Part shown: in pieces, positions 1 to 7,732 of the stretch
How positions within the stretch are numbered: the stretch's first letter is position 1
Layout: the number at the start of each line of letters is the position of its first letter
Source: Streptomyces hilarionis
GTDB lineage: Bacteria; Actinomycetota; Actinomycetes; Streptomycetales; Streptomycetaceae
Length of the DNA: 62,811 bases
NCBI RefSeq assembly: GCF_024539675.1
Contig: NZ_JAHHIT010000059.1
Span: forward strand, 1 to 62,811
Reading direction: 5' to 3'
The notes under the pieces: generated by a model
What the model was told of the DNA's origin: nothing
Seen by the model: the letters and a program-made list of their open reading frames with translations, nothing else
Database searches by the model: none
Position numbers and translations under genes: made by a program

Positions 1-92
1 GGGCTCGGGGGCGGGGGTGAGGCGCGGGGCCGCCCACTCGGGCCTGGGGCGTGTGACTCCGTGTGAGGTGCGAGCGGGCAGCGTGCCGCCGC

Positions 93-659
93 TCAGCGCT
101 TCGTCTCGTACCTGGTCATGACGACGCCGCCGGGCAACGTCCGTGTCTCCACGAGGTCCAGGTTCACCCAGCCGTCGAGCGCGGCGAAGAACGGCGTCCC
201 GCCGCCCACCAGGACCGGATGGGTGACGATCACGTACTCGTCGATCAGCCCGGCGCGCAGGGCCGCCCCGGCGAGCGTCGCGCCGCCGATGGTCATGGGG
301 CCGCCGTCACCGGCCTTGAGCCGGGTGATCTCGGCGACGGCGTCGCCGGTGACCAGGCGGGTGTTCCAGTCGACCTTGTCGATCGTCGAGGAGAACACCA
401 CCTTCGGCGTGTCCCGCCAGTTCCGCGCGAACTCGATCTCCGCCGGGGTGGCGTCGGGCTGCTGGTCGCCGGTCGGCCAGTAGGAACTCATCGCCTCCCA
501 CAGCTTGCGCCCGTACAGGGTCAGAGCGCTCGCCTGTTCCTGTTCGAGCCACCACTGGAACAGCTCGGGGCTCGGCGGCCCGCTCCAGCCGATGTCGTCG
601 CCGGCCGCGGCGATGTAGCCGTCCAGGGTCAGGTTCATGCCGTAGATCAGTTTCCGCAT
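93..659 (-). CDS. Dihydrofolate reductase family (RibD C-terminal domain) protein
   Basis: The 188-residue protein starts MRKLIYGMNLTLDGYIA and carries the family's N-terminal strand plus the G-G-A-T-L segment (MTIGGATLAGAAL) that forms the NADPH site in DHFR/RibD-C proteins. The C-terminal LVGGGTPFFAAL stretch is also typical. These are small cytoplasmic NAD(P)H-dependent reductases whose substrates are usually unknown, and I cannot name one here. The ATG at 659 is preceded by GGAAGG about 6 nt upstream. A broken paralogue lies about 190 bp upstream on the same strand (851-1420). The family call is firm and the function is open. Confidence 0.85.
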   Translation of the reverse strand: MRKLIYGMNLTLDGYIAAAGDDIGWSGPPSPELFQWWLEQEQASALTLYGRKLWEAMSSYWPTGDQQPDATPAEIEFARNWRDTPKVVFSSTIDKVDWNTRLVTGDAVAEITRLKAGDGGPMTIGGATLAGAALRAGLIDEYVIVTHPVLVGGGTPFFAALDGWVNLDLVETRTLPGGVVMTRYETKR

Positions 660-850
660 GTCCAGCCTTCCGTCGGTGGGTGTCCGGCGTGAAGACCAGC
701 GTGGCGCGGGAAACTCATCGGCGCACGATCCGGTATCCGGCGACACGCCGAGTGTTCGGGGCTCTGCGTCGGTCTGCCCGGCCGGTGCGGGCGAGCCGGT
801 CCTTGCCTGCCGGCGGCCCGGTCGTTCGACAGCCGCCCCGCCAAGGATCC

Positions 851-1420
851 TCAGCGGCGGGTGAGGCGGGTGAGGGTGACGCCGTTGGGGAAGGCGGTGC
901 GCTCGGCGACGTCGAAGGCGGTGGGGTCGAAGGCGCCGTCGACCATCGGGATGCCGGAACCGGCGACGACCGGATACGTCTTGAGCAGCAGCTCGTCGAT
1001 CTCGGGCAGCAGAGCGCCCGCGAGCCGGCCGCCTCCGCACAGCCACACGTCCAGGCCGGAGCCCGTCTCGTCCTTGAGCTCGCGGACGAGGGCGAGCGGG
1101 TCGCCCGGCACGACGGTGACCGCCGGGTCGACGTCCGGCTCGAGCGTGGTGGAGACGACGTACTGGCGCAGATGGGCGTACGGGCTGGTGATCCCGGTGT
1201 CGAGCGCGGGGCGGTAGGCGCCGAGGCCCATGACGACGGTGTCGAAACGCCGGTTGGGCGCGTCGGCGACGCCGACGGCCGCGCGGAGGGCGGTGGGGAC
1301 GGTCTCCGGGTGCAGCGCGGTCGTCCACGTCGTGTAGGCGGCGGCCTGTCGCTCGTCACCCTGCGGAAAGAAGTCGAACTCGCCGCCGGGTCCGGCGATG
1401 CGGCCGTCCAGCGAGAGGAC
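851..1420 (-). pseudogene. 5'-truncated dihydrofolate reductase family gene
   Basis: Reading leftward from 1420, the frame encodes VLSLDGRIAGPGGEFDFFPQ and continues through a full DHFR/RibD-C core (VVMGLGAYRP, GLDVWLCGGGRLAG) to a stop at 851. The usual first 7-8 residues and any start codon are missing, because the in-frame codon at 1421-1423 is TAG. The first usable ATG is at 1231, well inside the domain, so a product from it would lack the N-terminal nucleotide-binding strand. The lesion coincides exactly with the start of homology of a TetR fragment on the other strand. I call it a pseudogene, although expression of a short form from 1231 cannot be excluded. Confidence 0.7.
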
Positions 1421-1751
1421 CTATGCCGAGCTGATGCGCGAGCTCGTCGGCCGCGTCGCCTCCTTCCGCACCGGCTACCTAGCGCTGCTGGAACTCCGCC
1501 TCGAGGCCACCCGCCGCCCGGAACTGCGCGACGTCCTCACCGAGCGGGTCCGAGCCGACGTCGACGCCAACGTCGCCTGTCACGAGGCCTCCGGCCTGCC
1601 CGGCGACGCGACGGCCGTCACACTGCTGATGCTGACGCTGAACTGGCTGATCGTCGAGCAGCTCACCCTGCCGGACGTCTTCACGGAAGCGGAGCGCGAG
1701 CAGCTGGTGACGGCCGCGGTGGAACGCGTCGTCGCGGTCGCGGGGGAGTAG
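1398..1751 (+). pseudogene. TetR-family regulator fragment, C-terminal domain only
   Basis: The 117-residue frame has eight junk residues and then, from about 1422, a helical segment (YAELMRELVGRVASFRTGYL, LLELRLEATRRPELR) typical of a TetR C-terminal ligand-binding/dimerisation domain. It ends EREQLVTAAVERVVAVAGE. The N-terminal helix-turn-helix of about 60 residues is absent, and nothing upstream encodes it. The fragment points away from the truncated reductase at 851-1420 and the two abut at about 1421. An intact TetR gene divergent from its target reductase therefore seems to have lost both 5' ends and the shared promoter. Confidence 0.65.
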
Positions 1752-1855
1752 CGGGCTCGGCTCTCCTCCCGCACGGTGAGGCCAGGGCCGATGTCGCGTC
1801 GGGAGCGCCGCGGAAACGTGCCGGGCGGGCCCTGGCGCGCCCCCCCCGAGCGGGG

Positions 1856-1897
1856 GCGGGTGCGGGGCACTCGCCCGAGGCGCTGCCCCGCACCCGC
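1856..1897. terminator. Hairpin terminator between converging units
   Basis: A perfect 14-bp inverted repeat, GCGGGTGCGGGGCA (1856-1869) and TGCCCCGCACCCGC (1884-1897), surrounds a 14-nt loop. It lies 22 bp beyond the stop of the secreted-protein gene at 1920 and about 100 bp beyond the TetR fragment. There is no T-tract, as is common for Streptomyces terminators. Confidence 0.6.
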
Positions 1898-1919
1898 GGT
1901 AACGCTGGTCGGCTGACCG

Positions 1920-3287
1920 TCAGTTGAGGGTCAGAGCCGCCGTGTTGTTCGTGAGGTCCGGGTCGAAGTCGAAGGGGTGCTCGCCGAACTCGCCGAACGG
2001 CGGGTGAAGGCTCACGGCCCCGGTCGCGCCGGGCACCACGGTGTCGACGTGCAGGGAGAACGCGAAGGTGCGCCGAGTGTCCTCGAGCACCCAGTAGGGC
2101 AGGCCGCAGTCATAGCGGGGGGCGCCCGTCTGCCTCGGGTAGTAGCCGCCGGCCAGGGTGCGGGGGCGGCAGCCGGACGGCACGCCGGTGACCCGGGCCC
2201 CCTCGGGCACGATCAGCCGGACCTGGGCGACCGGGTCGCCGGAGCCGAGATTGCCGAACCACGCCGGCCCGTCGTTCTCGAAGGTGAGCTTCGCGGTGAC
2301 CGTCTCGCCCGCGGCGCCGGAGACGGCGTCACCGGACACGGAGAAGTCCGCAGCGTTGTCCGCGCCGATCTGGAGAGCCGCGTAGTCGTTCTCGGAGTCG
2401 ATGTCCTGCGCACCGGCGCCCGGCTCCACGCCGATGTCGAGTCGCTCGTTCAGCGCGTGCGGGGCGAGCCGCACCGTCAGGGGCTCGGGCAGCTCGAAGA
2501 CCTCGCCCGGCGCGAGCGCCCGGTCGAACCGGCAGGTCGCCGTGGTGGACGGGGCGTAGTCGTCGCCGTCCGTCGAGGTGTAGGTGCAGGCGTCGTACCG
2601 GGTCAGATCTGTCAGGCCGTACGAGGCGAGCAGCCTGACGCTGAAACCGTCGGCGGTCTCGTTGCCGTTGTTGGCGATCTTCAACGGGATCGTCCGCTCG
2701 TCGCCGGGCCGGCCGTCGTCGATGGCGCCGACCGGGGCGATGGCGAGGTCGGGTCCGGAGCCCACGGTGAGCGTGGTCTCGAAGCTCTCGTGCGGGGCGG
2801 TGAGTGTGCCGCCGGGCCCGCCCGCGGCCGTCGCCTCGTACGTGATCTTCCCCTGGGCGCCCACCCGGGCGCCGTCCGCCGCGCGCAGGGTGAGGAACAC
2901 CTGGTCCGCGTAGTCGCCTCCGATCGTCGGGACCACGGGCACGTGGCAGACCGCGCGGGCCCCGCTCGGCGTGCAGGTGGAGGGCCAGATGACCTCGGCG
3001 ACCCCGGTGAGGCCGGATACGTCGACGGTGAGCCTGCCGTCCGTCACGGTGAAGTTCTCGTTGTCGTGGTAGAGGCCGACGCCGAGGGTGCGCGACTGCG
3101 GCCGGCCCCCGTCGCTGCCGAGCGGCAACGTGCGCTCGTAGGGCTCGTGAATCCACAACTGATCTGACTGCGGCGGGACTTCGTCGGCGAGAGCGGGCGC
3201 GGCGAGGCCGGCCGTCAGCAGGCCGGCGGCTGCCGCGACGGCGACGGTCGCGAGGCGTAAAGGGCGTTCGGCAAGCACGAATCTCAT
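1920..3287 (-). CDS. Secreted protein with tandem Ig-like (DUF11/CARDB-type) domains
   Basis: The 455-residue product has an N-terminal Sec signal peptide (positive RFVLAERPLR, hydrophobic Ala-rich core, likely cleavage after APALA near residue 34). No membrane anchor or sortase motif is visible at the C-terminus (TNNTAALTLN). The body looks like beta-sandwich repeats: phrases such as IPLKIANNGNETADGFSVRL and VTAKLTFENDGPAWFGN resemble the CARDB/DUF11 pattern, in which a conserved strand precedes an N-N/D-G turn. Several cysteines (TCTPSGARAVC, DACTYTST, GCRPR, YDCGL) may form extracellular disulfides. It probably acts in the cell wall or as an adhesin-like secreted protein, but its ligand is unknown. 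Confidence 0.7.
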   Translation of the reverse strand: MRFVLAERPLRLATVAVAAAAGLLTAGLAAPALADEVPPQSDQLWIHEPYERTLPLGSDGGRPQSRTLGVGLYHDNENFTVTDGRLTVDVSGLTGVAEVIWPSTCTPSGARAVCHVPVVPTIGGDYADQVFLTLRAADGARVGAQGKITYEATAAGGPGGTLTAPHESFETTLTVGSGPDLAIAPVGAIDDGRPGDERTIPLKIANNGNETADGFSVRLLASYGLTDLTRYDACTYTSTDGDDYAPSTTATCRFDRALAPGEVFELPEPLTVRLAPHALNERLDIGVEPGAGAQDIDSENDYAALQIGADNAADFSVSGDAVSGAAGETVTAKLTFENDGPAWFGNLGSGDPVAQVRLIVPEGARVTGVPSGCRPRTLAGGYYPRQTGAPRYDCGLPYWVLEDTRRTFAFSLHVDTVVPGATGAVSLHPPFGEFGEHPFDFDPDLTNNTAALTLN

Positions 3288-3458
3288 ACGGATCCTTCAA
3301 GGGGCGGTCGCGTGACGGACGGCGCGCCGAGCAGCCCAGGCGCACCGGTTGGATCATCACACGGCACGGCCGCCCGCCGCGTCCGGGTTTTCCGGCCCCG
3401 CAGGGGACGACCTGGCTGGATCTTCGCTGTTCTCGAAACGCTGTGATACCACCGGTGC

Positions 3459-4292
3459 ATGGGAATGCGGCGGTTCATCGGCGTCGACCTGGCCTGGGGG
3501 CGGACCGGCGCGCGGGGCCGCCCCAACGAGACGGGCGTCGCGGTCGTCGACGCGGCCGGAACGGTGATCGACTGCGGCTGGACCCGCGGTGTCGACGAGA
3601 CGATCGAGTGGATCATCCGGGCGGCCGCCGACGGATCGGCCTCGGCCTTCGTGGACGCTCCCCTCGCCGTCGACAACCCCACGGGTCAGCGGCCCTGCGA
3701 GCGGGAGGTCGGCCGACGGTACGGACGATGGAAGGTGAGCGCGAACAGCACCAACCTGAACTCCCGCCACCAGGCCGGGGTCCTGGTGCGTGAGCTGCTC
3801 GAGGAAGCGGGCTGGACCTACGACGACGGGATGCACGGACCGCCGGACGACGGACTGGTCCTGTCCGAGTGCTATCCGTACACCACCCTCGTCGGCGCGG
3901 TCGAACTCGGCTACGACCTGGAACGCCCCCGGTACAAGCGGCCGGGACGCCGACCGCAACCGGGCTGGAGACTGGCGCGGGCGCAGGTGTGCGACGGGCT
4001 GATCGCCCGTCTCGCGGGCCTGGCCGAAGCCGACCCGCCGCTGCTCCTCGCCTCCCACCCGGTCTCCCGCCGGCTCATGACCGAGCCGTCACCCGAGCGG
4101 GACGCCGCCTACAAACATCGCGAAGACCTCATCGACGCGCTGCTCTGCGCCTGGACGGCCGCCCTGTGGTCCCGGCACGGCCTCGCGCGCTGCCAGGTGC
4201 TCGGGGAGGAGGTTCCGGCGACGCCCGGAGCGGCGGCCACGATCATCGCGCCCGCACGTCCCGAACAGCGCCGTGCCCGCGCGGGGGAGTGA
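3459..4292 (+). CDS. DUF429 family protein
   Basis: The 277-residue cytoplasmic protein opens with MRRFIGVDLAWG, the first strand and Asp of an RNase H-like fold. It continues with AFVDAPLAVDN, SECYPYTTLVGAVELGY and KHREDLIDALLCAWTAALW, all hallmarks of DUF429. Members are predicted nucleases or nuclease-fold proteins, and biochemical function is not established. The first ATG (3459) is used here, but the ATG at 3465 is equally possible, and no strong Shine-Dalgarno precedes either. A GATACC box lies 8 nt before 3459, so a leaderless message is possible. It converges with the LysR gene at 4335. Confidence 0.75.
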   Translation: MGMRRFIGVDLAWGRTGARGRPNETGVAVVDAAGTVIDCGWTRGVDETIEWIIRAAADGSASAFVDAPLAVDNPTGQRPCEREVGRRYGRWKVSANSTNLNSRHQAGVLVRELLEEAGWTYDDGMHGPPDDGLVLSECYPYTTLVGAVELGYDLERPRYKRPGRRPQPGWRLARAQVCDGLIARLAGLAEADPPLLLASHPVSRRLMTEPSPERDAAYKHREDLIDALLCAWTAALWSRHGLARCQVLGEEVPATPGAAATIIAPARPEQRRARAGE

Positions 4293-4334
4293 GCCGGGCA
4301 CGGGGGCGAAGGGCCCGGACTTCACCTGGCTCGT

Positions 4335-5309
4335 TCAGTGGGCGCCCACGGTGCGCAGGGCGTGGGCGGGGCGTGCGGCGGGGCGGCGCGCCAGCCACTC
4401 CTGGTAGACGGGCGCCTGCCGGGCCGCCTCCCAGTAGGCCCACTCCAACGACGGGAACCCGGCGTCGAGTTCGTCGGCCGTGCGCGCGACGAGCATCAGC
4501 CGCACGCCGATCGGGTCACCGTGCAGGGGCCGGATGACGAGGTCGGACCGAGGCGGGAGGGCCGTCGGCTGGCTGACGGTGACGACCTCGCCGATGGCTG
4601 CCTGGAAGTAGGCGGTGAGGTAGTCGCCGTGCAGGACGTCCGGCTCGATCCCGGCGGCGCGCAACACCCGGTACACGCCGTCCCATTCGCCGTCGACGGT
4701 GGCGTCCACCATCCAGCGGTCGTGCGCGAGGTCGGCGAGCCGCACTTCGTGCCGGGCGGCCGCGGGATGGTCGGCGGCCATGGTCACGAACTGGGGTTCG
4801 CGTTCCACGAGGACCCGCAGGCACAACCCGTTCGGGACGCGGAGCGGGCTGCCCTCGACCTCGTGCACGAAGGCCAGGTCGAGTCGGCCTTCGGCCACCT
4901 GCCGCAGCAGGGCGTTCGCGGACGCGTCCATCTTCAGGCTGGGTTCGACCGAGGGCATGCGGGCGCGCAGCCGCCTGAGCCAGCCGGGGACCGCCCGGCT
5001 GGCCGTGGCGCCGATGCGCAGCCGTGGACCGCCCGCCTCGCGGGCGGCCGCGGCGCGGGCCTGGATCACGATCGCGGAGACCTCGGCGACCAGGGGCCGG
5101 GCCCGGCTGACCACGACGTGGCCCAAAGGAGTGGGGCGACTGCCCGTGCAGTCACGGGTGAAGAGCAGACCGCCCAGCAGTTGCTCGATGCGGCGCAGCT
5201 GTGTGCTCAACGAGGGCTGGCTCATGCCCAGTTCGCGGGCGGCCTTGTGCAGACTGCCGGTGTCGGCGATGGCGCACAGCACACGGAGGTGCCTCACCTC
5301 GAGCTCCAT
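4335..5309 (-). CDS. snpR: LysR-family activator of snapalysin
   Basis: The 324-residue LysR-type regulator has its winged HTH at residues 1-60 (VRHLRVLCAIADTGSLHKAA, then the recognition region GMSQPSLSTQLRRIE). The LysR substrate-binding domain follows (RLRIGATASRAVPGWLRRL, GRLDLAFVHEVEG, IGEVVTVSQPTALP). It is transcribed away from the snapalysin gene, with 184 bp between the two starts. This is the standard arrangement of snpR/mprR with snpA/mprA in streptomycetes, where the LysR protein activates the protease gene. A perfect T-N11-A palindrome sits between them (5383-5399). The family call is certain. The snpR assignment rests on context and synteny. Confidence 0.88.
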   Translation of the reverse strand: MELEVRHLRVLCAIADTGSLHKAARELGMSQPSLSTQLRRIEQLLGGLLFTRDCTGSRPTPLGHVVVSRARPLVAEVSAIVIQARAAAAREAGGPRLRIGATASRAVPGWLRRLRARMPSVEPSLKMDASANALLRQVAEGRLDLAFVHEVEGSPLRVPNGLCLRVLVEREPQFVTMAADHPAAARHEVRLADLAHDRWMVDATVDGEWDGVYRVLRAAGIEPDVLHGDYLTAYFQAAIGEVVTVSQPTALPPRSDLVIRPLHGDPIGVRLMLVARTADELDAGFPSLEWAYWEAARQAPVYQEWLARRPAARPAHALRTVGAH

Positions 5310-5382
5310 GCGCGGAGCGTAAGGGCTTGGCCTGATAGCGCGCCAGATGTTCAAACGCGAATGAAACAACACGAGTCGCCCC

Positions 5383-5399
5383 GATAGCCGTGGGCTATC
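5383..5399. promoter_or_regulatory. LysR-type operator palindrome in the snpR-snpA intergenic region
   Basis: GATAGCCGTGGGCTATC is a perfect 7-bp inverted repeat with a 3-bp centre and satisfies the LysR T-N11-A rule. It lies 95 bp upstream of the snpA start and 74 bp upstream of the snpR start. A half-site, GATAGCG, occurs at 5334-5340. This fits a high-affinity recognition site plus a weaker activation site, which is the usual LysR layout. Confidence 0.75.
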
Positions 5400-5493
5400 G
5401 CCTGTTGCCATCATCCGCCGGGCCGCATCGGTGTCCCACACTCGGGTCGATCCATCGTTCACCACCCCACACGAACGAGTAGGAGCCCCCCAC

Positions 5494-6204
5494 ATGACGT
5501 CCACCCCCACGTCCTCGACGCCCGCGAAGACCTCCAGACGACTGCTGGCCCTCGGTCTCGGCGCGGCGTTCGCGGTGCTCGGCGGCGCGCTTCCGGCGAG
5601 CGCCCAGAGCACCGGCTCCGCCGGCTCGACGACCGCCGCCGTCCCCTCCGCCGTCATCGGCGCCGGCTACACAGGTTCGGCCCGGGAAGCGGCCGACAAC
5701 AAGGCGTTCTTCGAGGCCGTCCTCACGTCGGTCGCGAAGAAGCAGGCGGCCAACCCCGGCCTGCGCTCGGTGACCGTGTACTACAACGCCTCCCAGGCTC
5801 CGTCCTTCCGTTCTCAGATATCGAGCGCCGCCTCGGTCTGGAACAGTTCCGTGAGCAACGTGAAACTCCAGTCCACGTCCGGCGGCGCGGACTTCTCCTA
5901 CTACGAGGGCAACGACTCCCGGGGGTCGTACGCCTCCACCAACGGGCACGGCAGCGGCTACATCTTCCTCGACTACGCCCAGAACCGGCAGTACGACTCC
6001 GTCCGCGTCGCTGCGCACGAGACCGGCCACGTGCTGGGGCTGCCCGACCACTACAGCGGCCCGTGCAGCGAGTTGATGTCCGGCGGCGGCCCCGGCACGT
6101 CCTGCACGAACCGCTACCCGAACGCCACCGAGCGGTCGCGCGTGAACCAGCTGTGGGCCAACGGTCTCGCCAAGGCCCTCGACAAGCTGAACAAGGTGCG
6201 CTGA
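5494..6204 (+). CDS. snpA: Snapalysin (M7 zinc endopeptidase), secreted
   Basis: The 236-residue preproprotein has a basic N-terminus (SSTPAKTSRRLLALGL), a hydrophobic core and a likely signal cleavage after PASAQ near residue 37. A short propeptide and the small M7 catalytic domain follow. The zinc site HETGHVLGLPD (H175, E176, H179, D185) is the distinctive HExxHxxGxxD form of snapalysins, with Asp as third ligand. The cysteine pairs (GPCSELM, GTSCTNRYPN) match the family. The ATG at 5494 is 8 nt after AGGAG, which decides it over the upstream in-frame ATG at 5431. It is a small extracellular protease, probably switched on by the divergent LysR protein. Confidence 0.95.
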   Translation: MTSTPTSSTPAKTSRRLLALGLGAAFAVLGGALPASAQSTGSAGSTTAAVPSAVIGAGYTGSAREAADNKAFFEAVLTSVAKKQAANPGLRSVTVYYNASQAPSFRSQISSAASVWNSSVSNVKLQSTSGGADFSYYEGNDSRGSYASTNGHGSGYIFLDYAQNRQYDSVRVAAHETGHVLGLPDHYSGPCSELMSGGGPGTSCTNRYPNATERSRVNQLWANGLAKALDKLNKVR

Positions 6205-6260
6205 CGACAACCTGAACAAGGTGCCCTGAGAGCCGGCTGGCCCCCAGGCCCGTCGCACGC

Positions 6261-6295
6261 GGAGCGGGCCGTGCCCCTGCGGCACGGCCCGCTCC
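6261..6295. terminator. Strong bidirectional hairpin after snpA and spo0M
   Basis: A perfect 15-bp stem, GGAGCGGGCCGTGCC / GGCACGGCCCGCTCC, encloses a 5-nt loop. It lies between the converging stops at 6204 and 6339 and can serve both genes. Confidence 0.8.
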
Positions 6296-6338
6296 GGCGC
6301 GTCCGAGCGGGTCACCCCTTCAACGCGCTCCCCGTCTC

Positions 6339-7358
6339 CTAGTCCTCACCCTCACCCTCGTCCTCGTCTTCGAAGAAGTCGCCGACCTCGTCGACGACTT
6401 CGGCCGCGACCATGCCGCCGACGACGCCGACCGCCAGGCCCGCGGCGCCGGCGGCGACGGCGGTGCCCATGCCCGGCCCGGAGCGGTGGTGCGAGCCGTG
6501 GTGGTCGTCGTGGCCGTGGTGGCCGCCGTGCCCGTGGCCGTGGCCCGCGTACGGGTCCCCGTGCCCGTCGGGGGCGTGGGTGGCATAGGAGCCGCGGTGT
6601 TCCACCAGCTGCCGGATCCAGCCGTCGACCAGCGTGTTCCAGTCCTCGGTGGCGTCGTGGGGGACGGTGAAGCGGGTGAGCGCGTCATGGCCGGACGTGA
6701 ACAGGCCGGCGCGCTTGTCGGCTTCCAGCACGACCTCGAGGCCGGCCGGGCCGGCGAGGAAGGTGAGCTCCAGCTCGTTGAGCCGGTGCGCGTACTGCGG
6801 CGCGGGGGTGAGCTCGATCTCCTGGTAGAAGGGCAGTTGCTGGCCGGTGCCCCCGATGTGGCCGAGTTCCAGGTCGGCGGACCTGAACCCGAACCCGAGT
6901 TGCCCCAGAGCCTCCAGGATCGCCTCCTGGACGGGCAGCGGACCGATCGCGAGCGGGTCCAGGTCGCCCTTGTCCTTGGCCCCGGCGACCGCCAGCTCGG
7001 TGCGGACGCCGAGCACGATGCCCAGCGGCTGCCCGTACAGTTCGGTGACCGGACTCTCCCACGGCAGGCCGACGCGGAACGGGACGCTGCGGTGCTCTCC
7101 CTCGCCCAGGCGGAAGCCGCCGCCGACGGTGAACCTCTCGAAGACGACGCCGCCCTCGCTCTCACCGTCCTCGTGCTCCGCCTCGACGCGGGCGACGAGT
7201 TCGACAGTGATGTGGTCGATGTCGAAGTCGGCGTTGCCGCCCCGGAGATGGACCTGCCCCGACAGGGCGCCGCCGGGAAGGGCGGCGCCGGGGTCGAGGA
7301 CCGTGTCCACCGTGGGCCCGCCCACACCGAGCGAGCCGAGCAGCCGTTTGAACACCAT
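6339..7358 (-). CDS. spo0M: Spo0M-family sporulation control protein with His-rich tail
   Basis: The 339-residue protein starts MVFKRLLGSLGVGGPTVDTV and follows the Spo0M pattern: the arrestin-like segment LPGGALSGQVHLRGGNADFD and later ADLELGHIGGTGQQLPFYQE. Spo0M proteins influence sporulation and cell-envelope behaviour, with no known enzymatic activity. After the conserved domain there is a His/Gly/Asp-rich stretch (residues about 265-295, GHGHGHGGHHGHDDHHG) that could bind metal. A hydrophobic glycine-rich segment (VAAGAAGLAVGVVGGMVAA) and an acidic end (FFEDEDEGEGED) follow. ATG 7358 is preferred over GTG 7370, because AAAGGAG overlaps the latter and sits 11 nt before the former. Confidence 0.85.
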   Translation of the reverse strand: MVFKRLLGSLGVGGPTVDTVLDPGAALPGGALSGQVHLRGGNADFDIDHITVELVARVEAEHEDGESEGGVVFERFTVGGGFRLGEGEHRSVPFRVGLPWESPVTELYGQPLGIVLGVRTELAVAGAKDKGDLDPLAIGPLPVQEAILEALGQLGFGFRSADLELGHIGGTGQQLPFYQEIELTPAPQYAHRLNELELTFLAGPAGLEVVLEADKRAGLFTSGHDALTRFTVPHDATEDWNTLVDGWIRQLVEHRGSYATHAPDGHGDPYAGHGHGHGGHHGHDDHHGSHHRSGPGMGTAVAAGAAGLAVGVVGGMVAAEVVDEVGDFFEDEDEGEGED

Positions 7359-7732
7359 GGGGGCGTTCACTCCTTTACGTGCGTGTCACTTGCGGTGCCG
7401 GGCCGGGCGCGACGCCGCACCCCGGGGAACGATGCCTGCCGTCGGCGCGTTGACCCGTGGGAGTCGGCAGAGCGTGAGCGGCACGTGCCCGACTTCGCCT
7501 CCCACCGCTTCTACATTGCTGTAGAAGCATAGGGGTGGGACGGCCCGGCACGCACGCGCGACGTCGCGCCGGGGACGATCGGCTGAAAAGACACCCTGGA
7601 TGGCGTTCAAGAGGCCTTCCACCGGCCGCCGGTGACGTCCCGGAAGCCGGACGCGGGGAGCCGGCGCCCTGTGACGGCACGACGGGCGCGCTTGCCGAAC
7701 GGGCATGATCGGGCGGCGGCTAGCATCTGCCC
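7359..7732. other. Divergent intergenic region
   Basis: These 374 bp between two divergent genes hold no convincing coding sequence. The clearest signal is the inverted repeat at 7507-7528, listed separately. A TAGCAT box (7721-7726) ends 7 nt before the ATG at 7733, which suggests a leaderless transcript for the Rieske gene. Confidence 0.5.
7507..7528. promoter_or_regulatory. Perfect 9-bp inverted repeat, probable operator
   Basis: GCTTCTACA (7507-7515) and TGTAGAAGC (7520-7528) form a perfect dyad around TTGC. An outer CCCACC/GGTGGG pair (7501-7506, 7534-7539) extends the symmetry imperfectly. The TACA...TGTA core resembles BlaI/MecI/CopY-class operators, although no such regulator is encoded nearby. 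It could control spo0M, the Rieske gene, or both. Confidence 0.55.
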
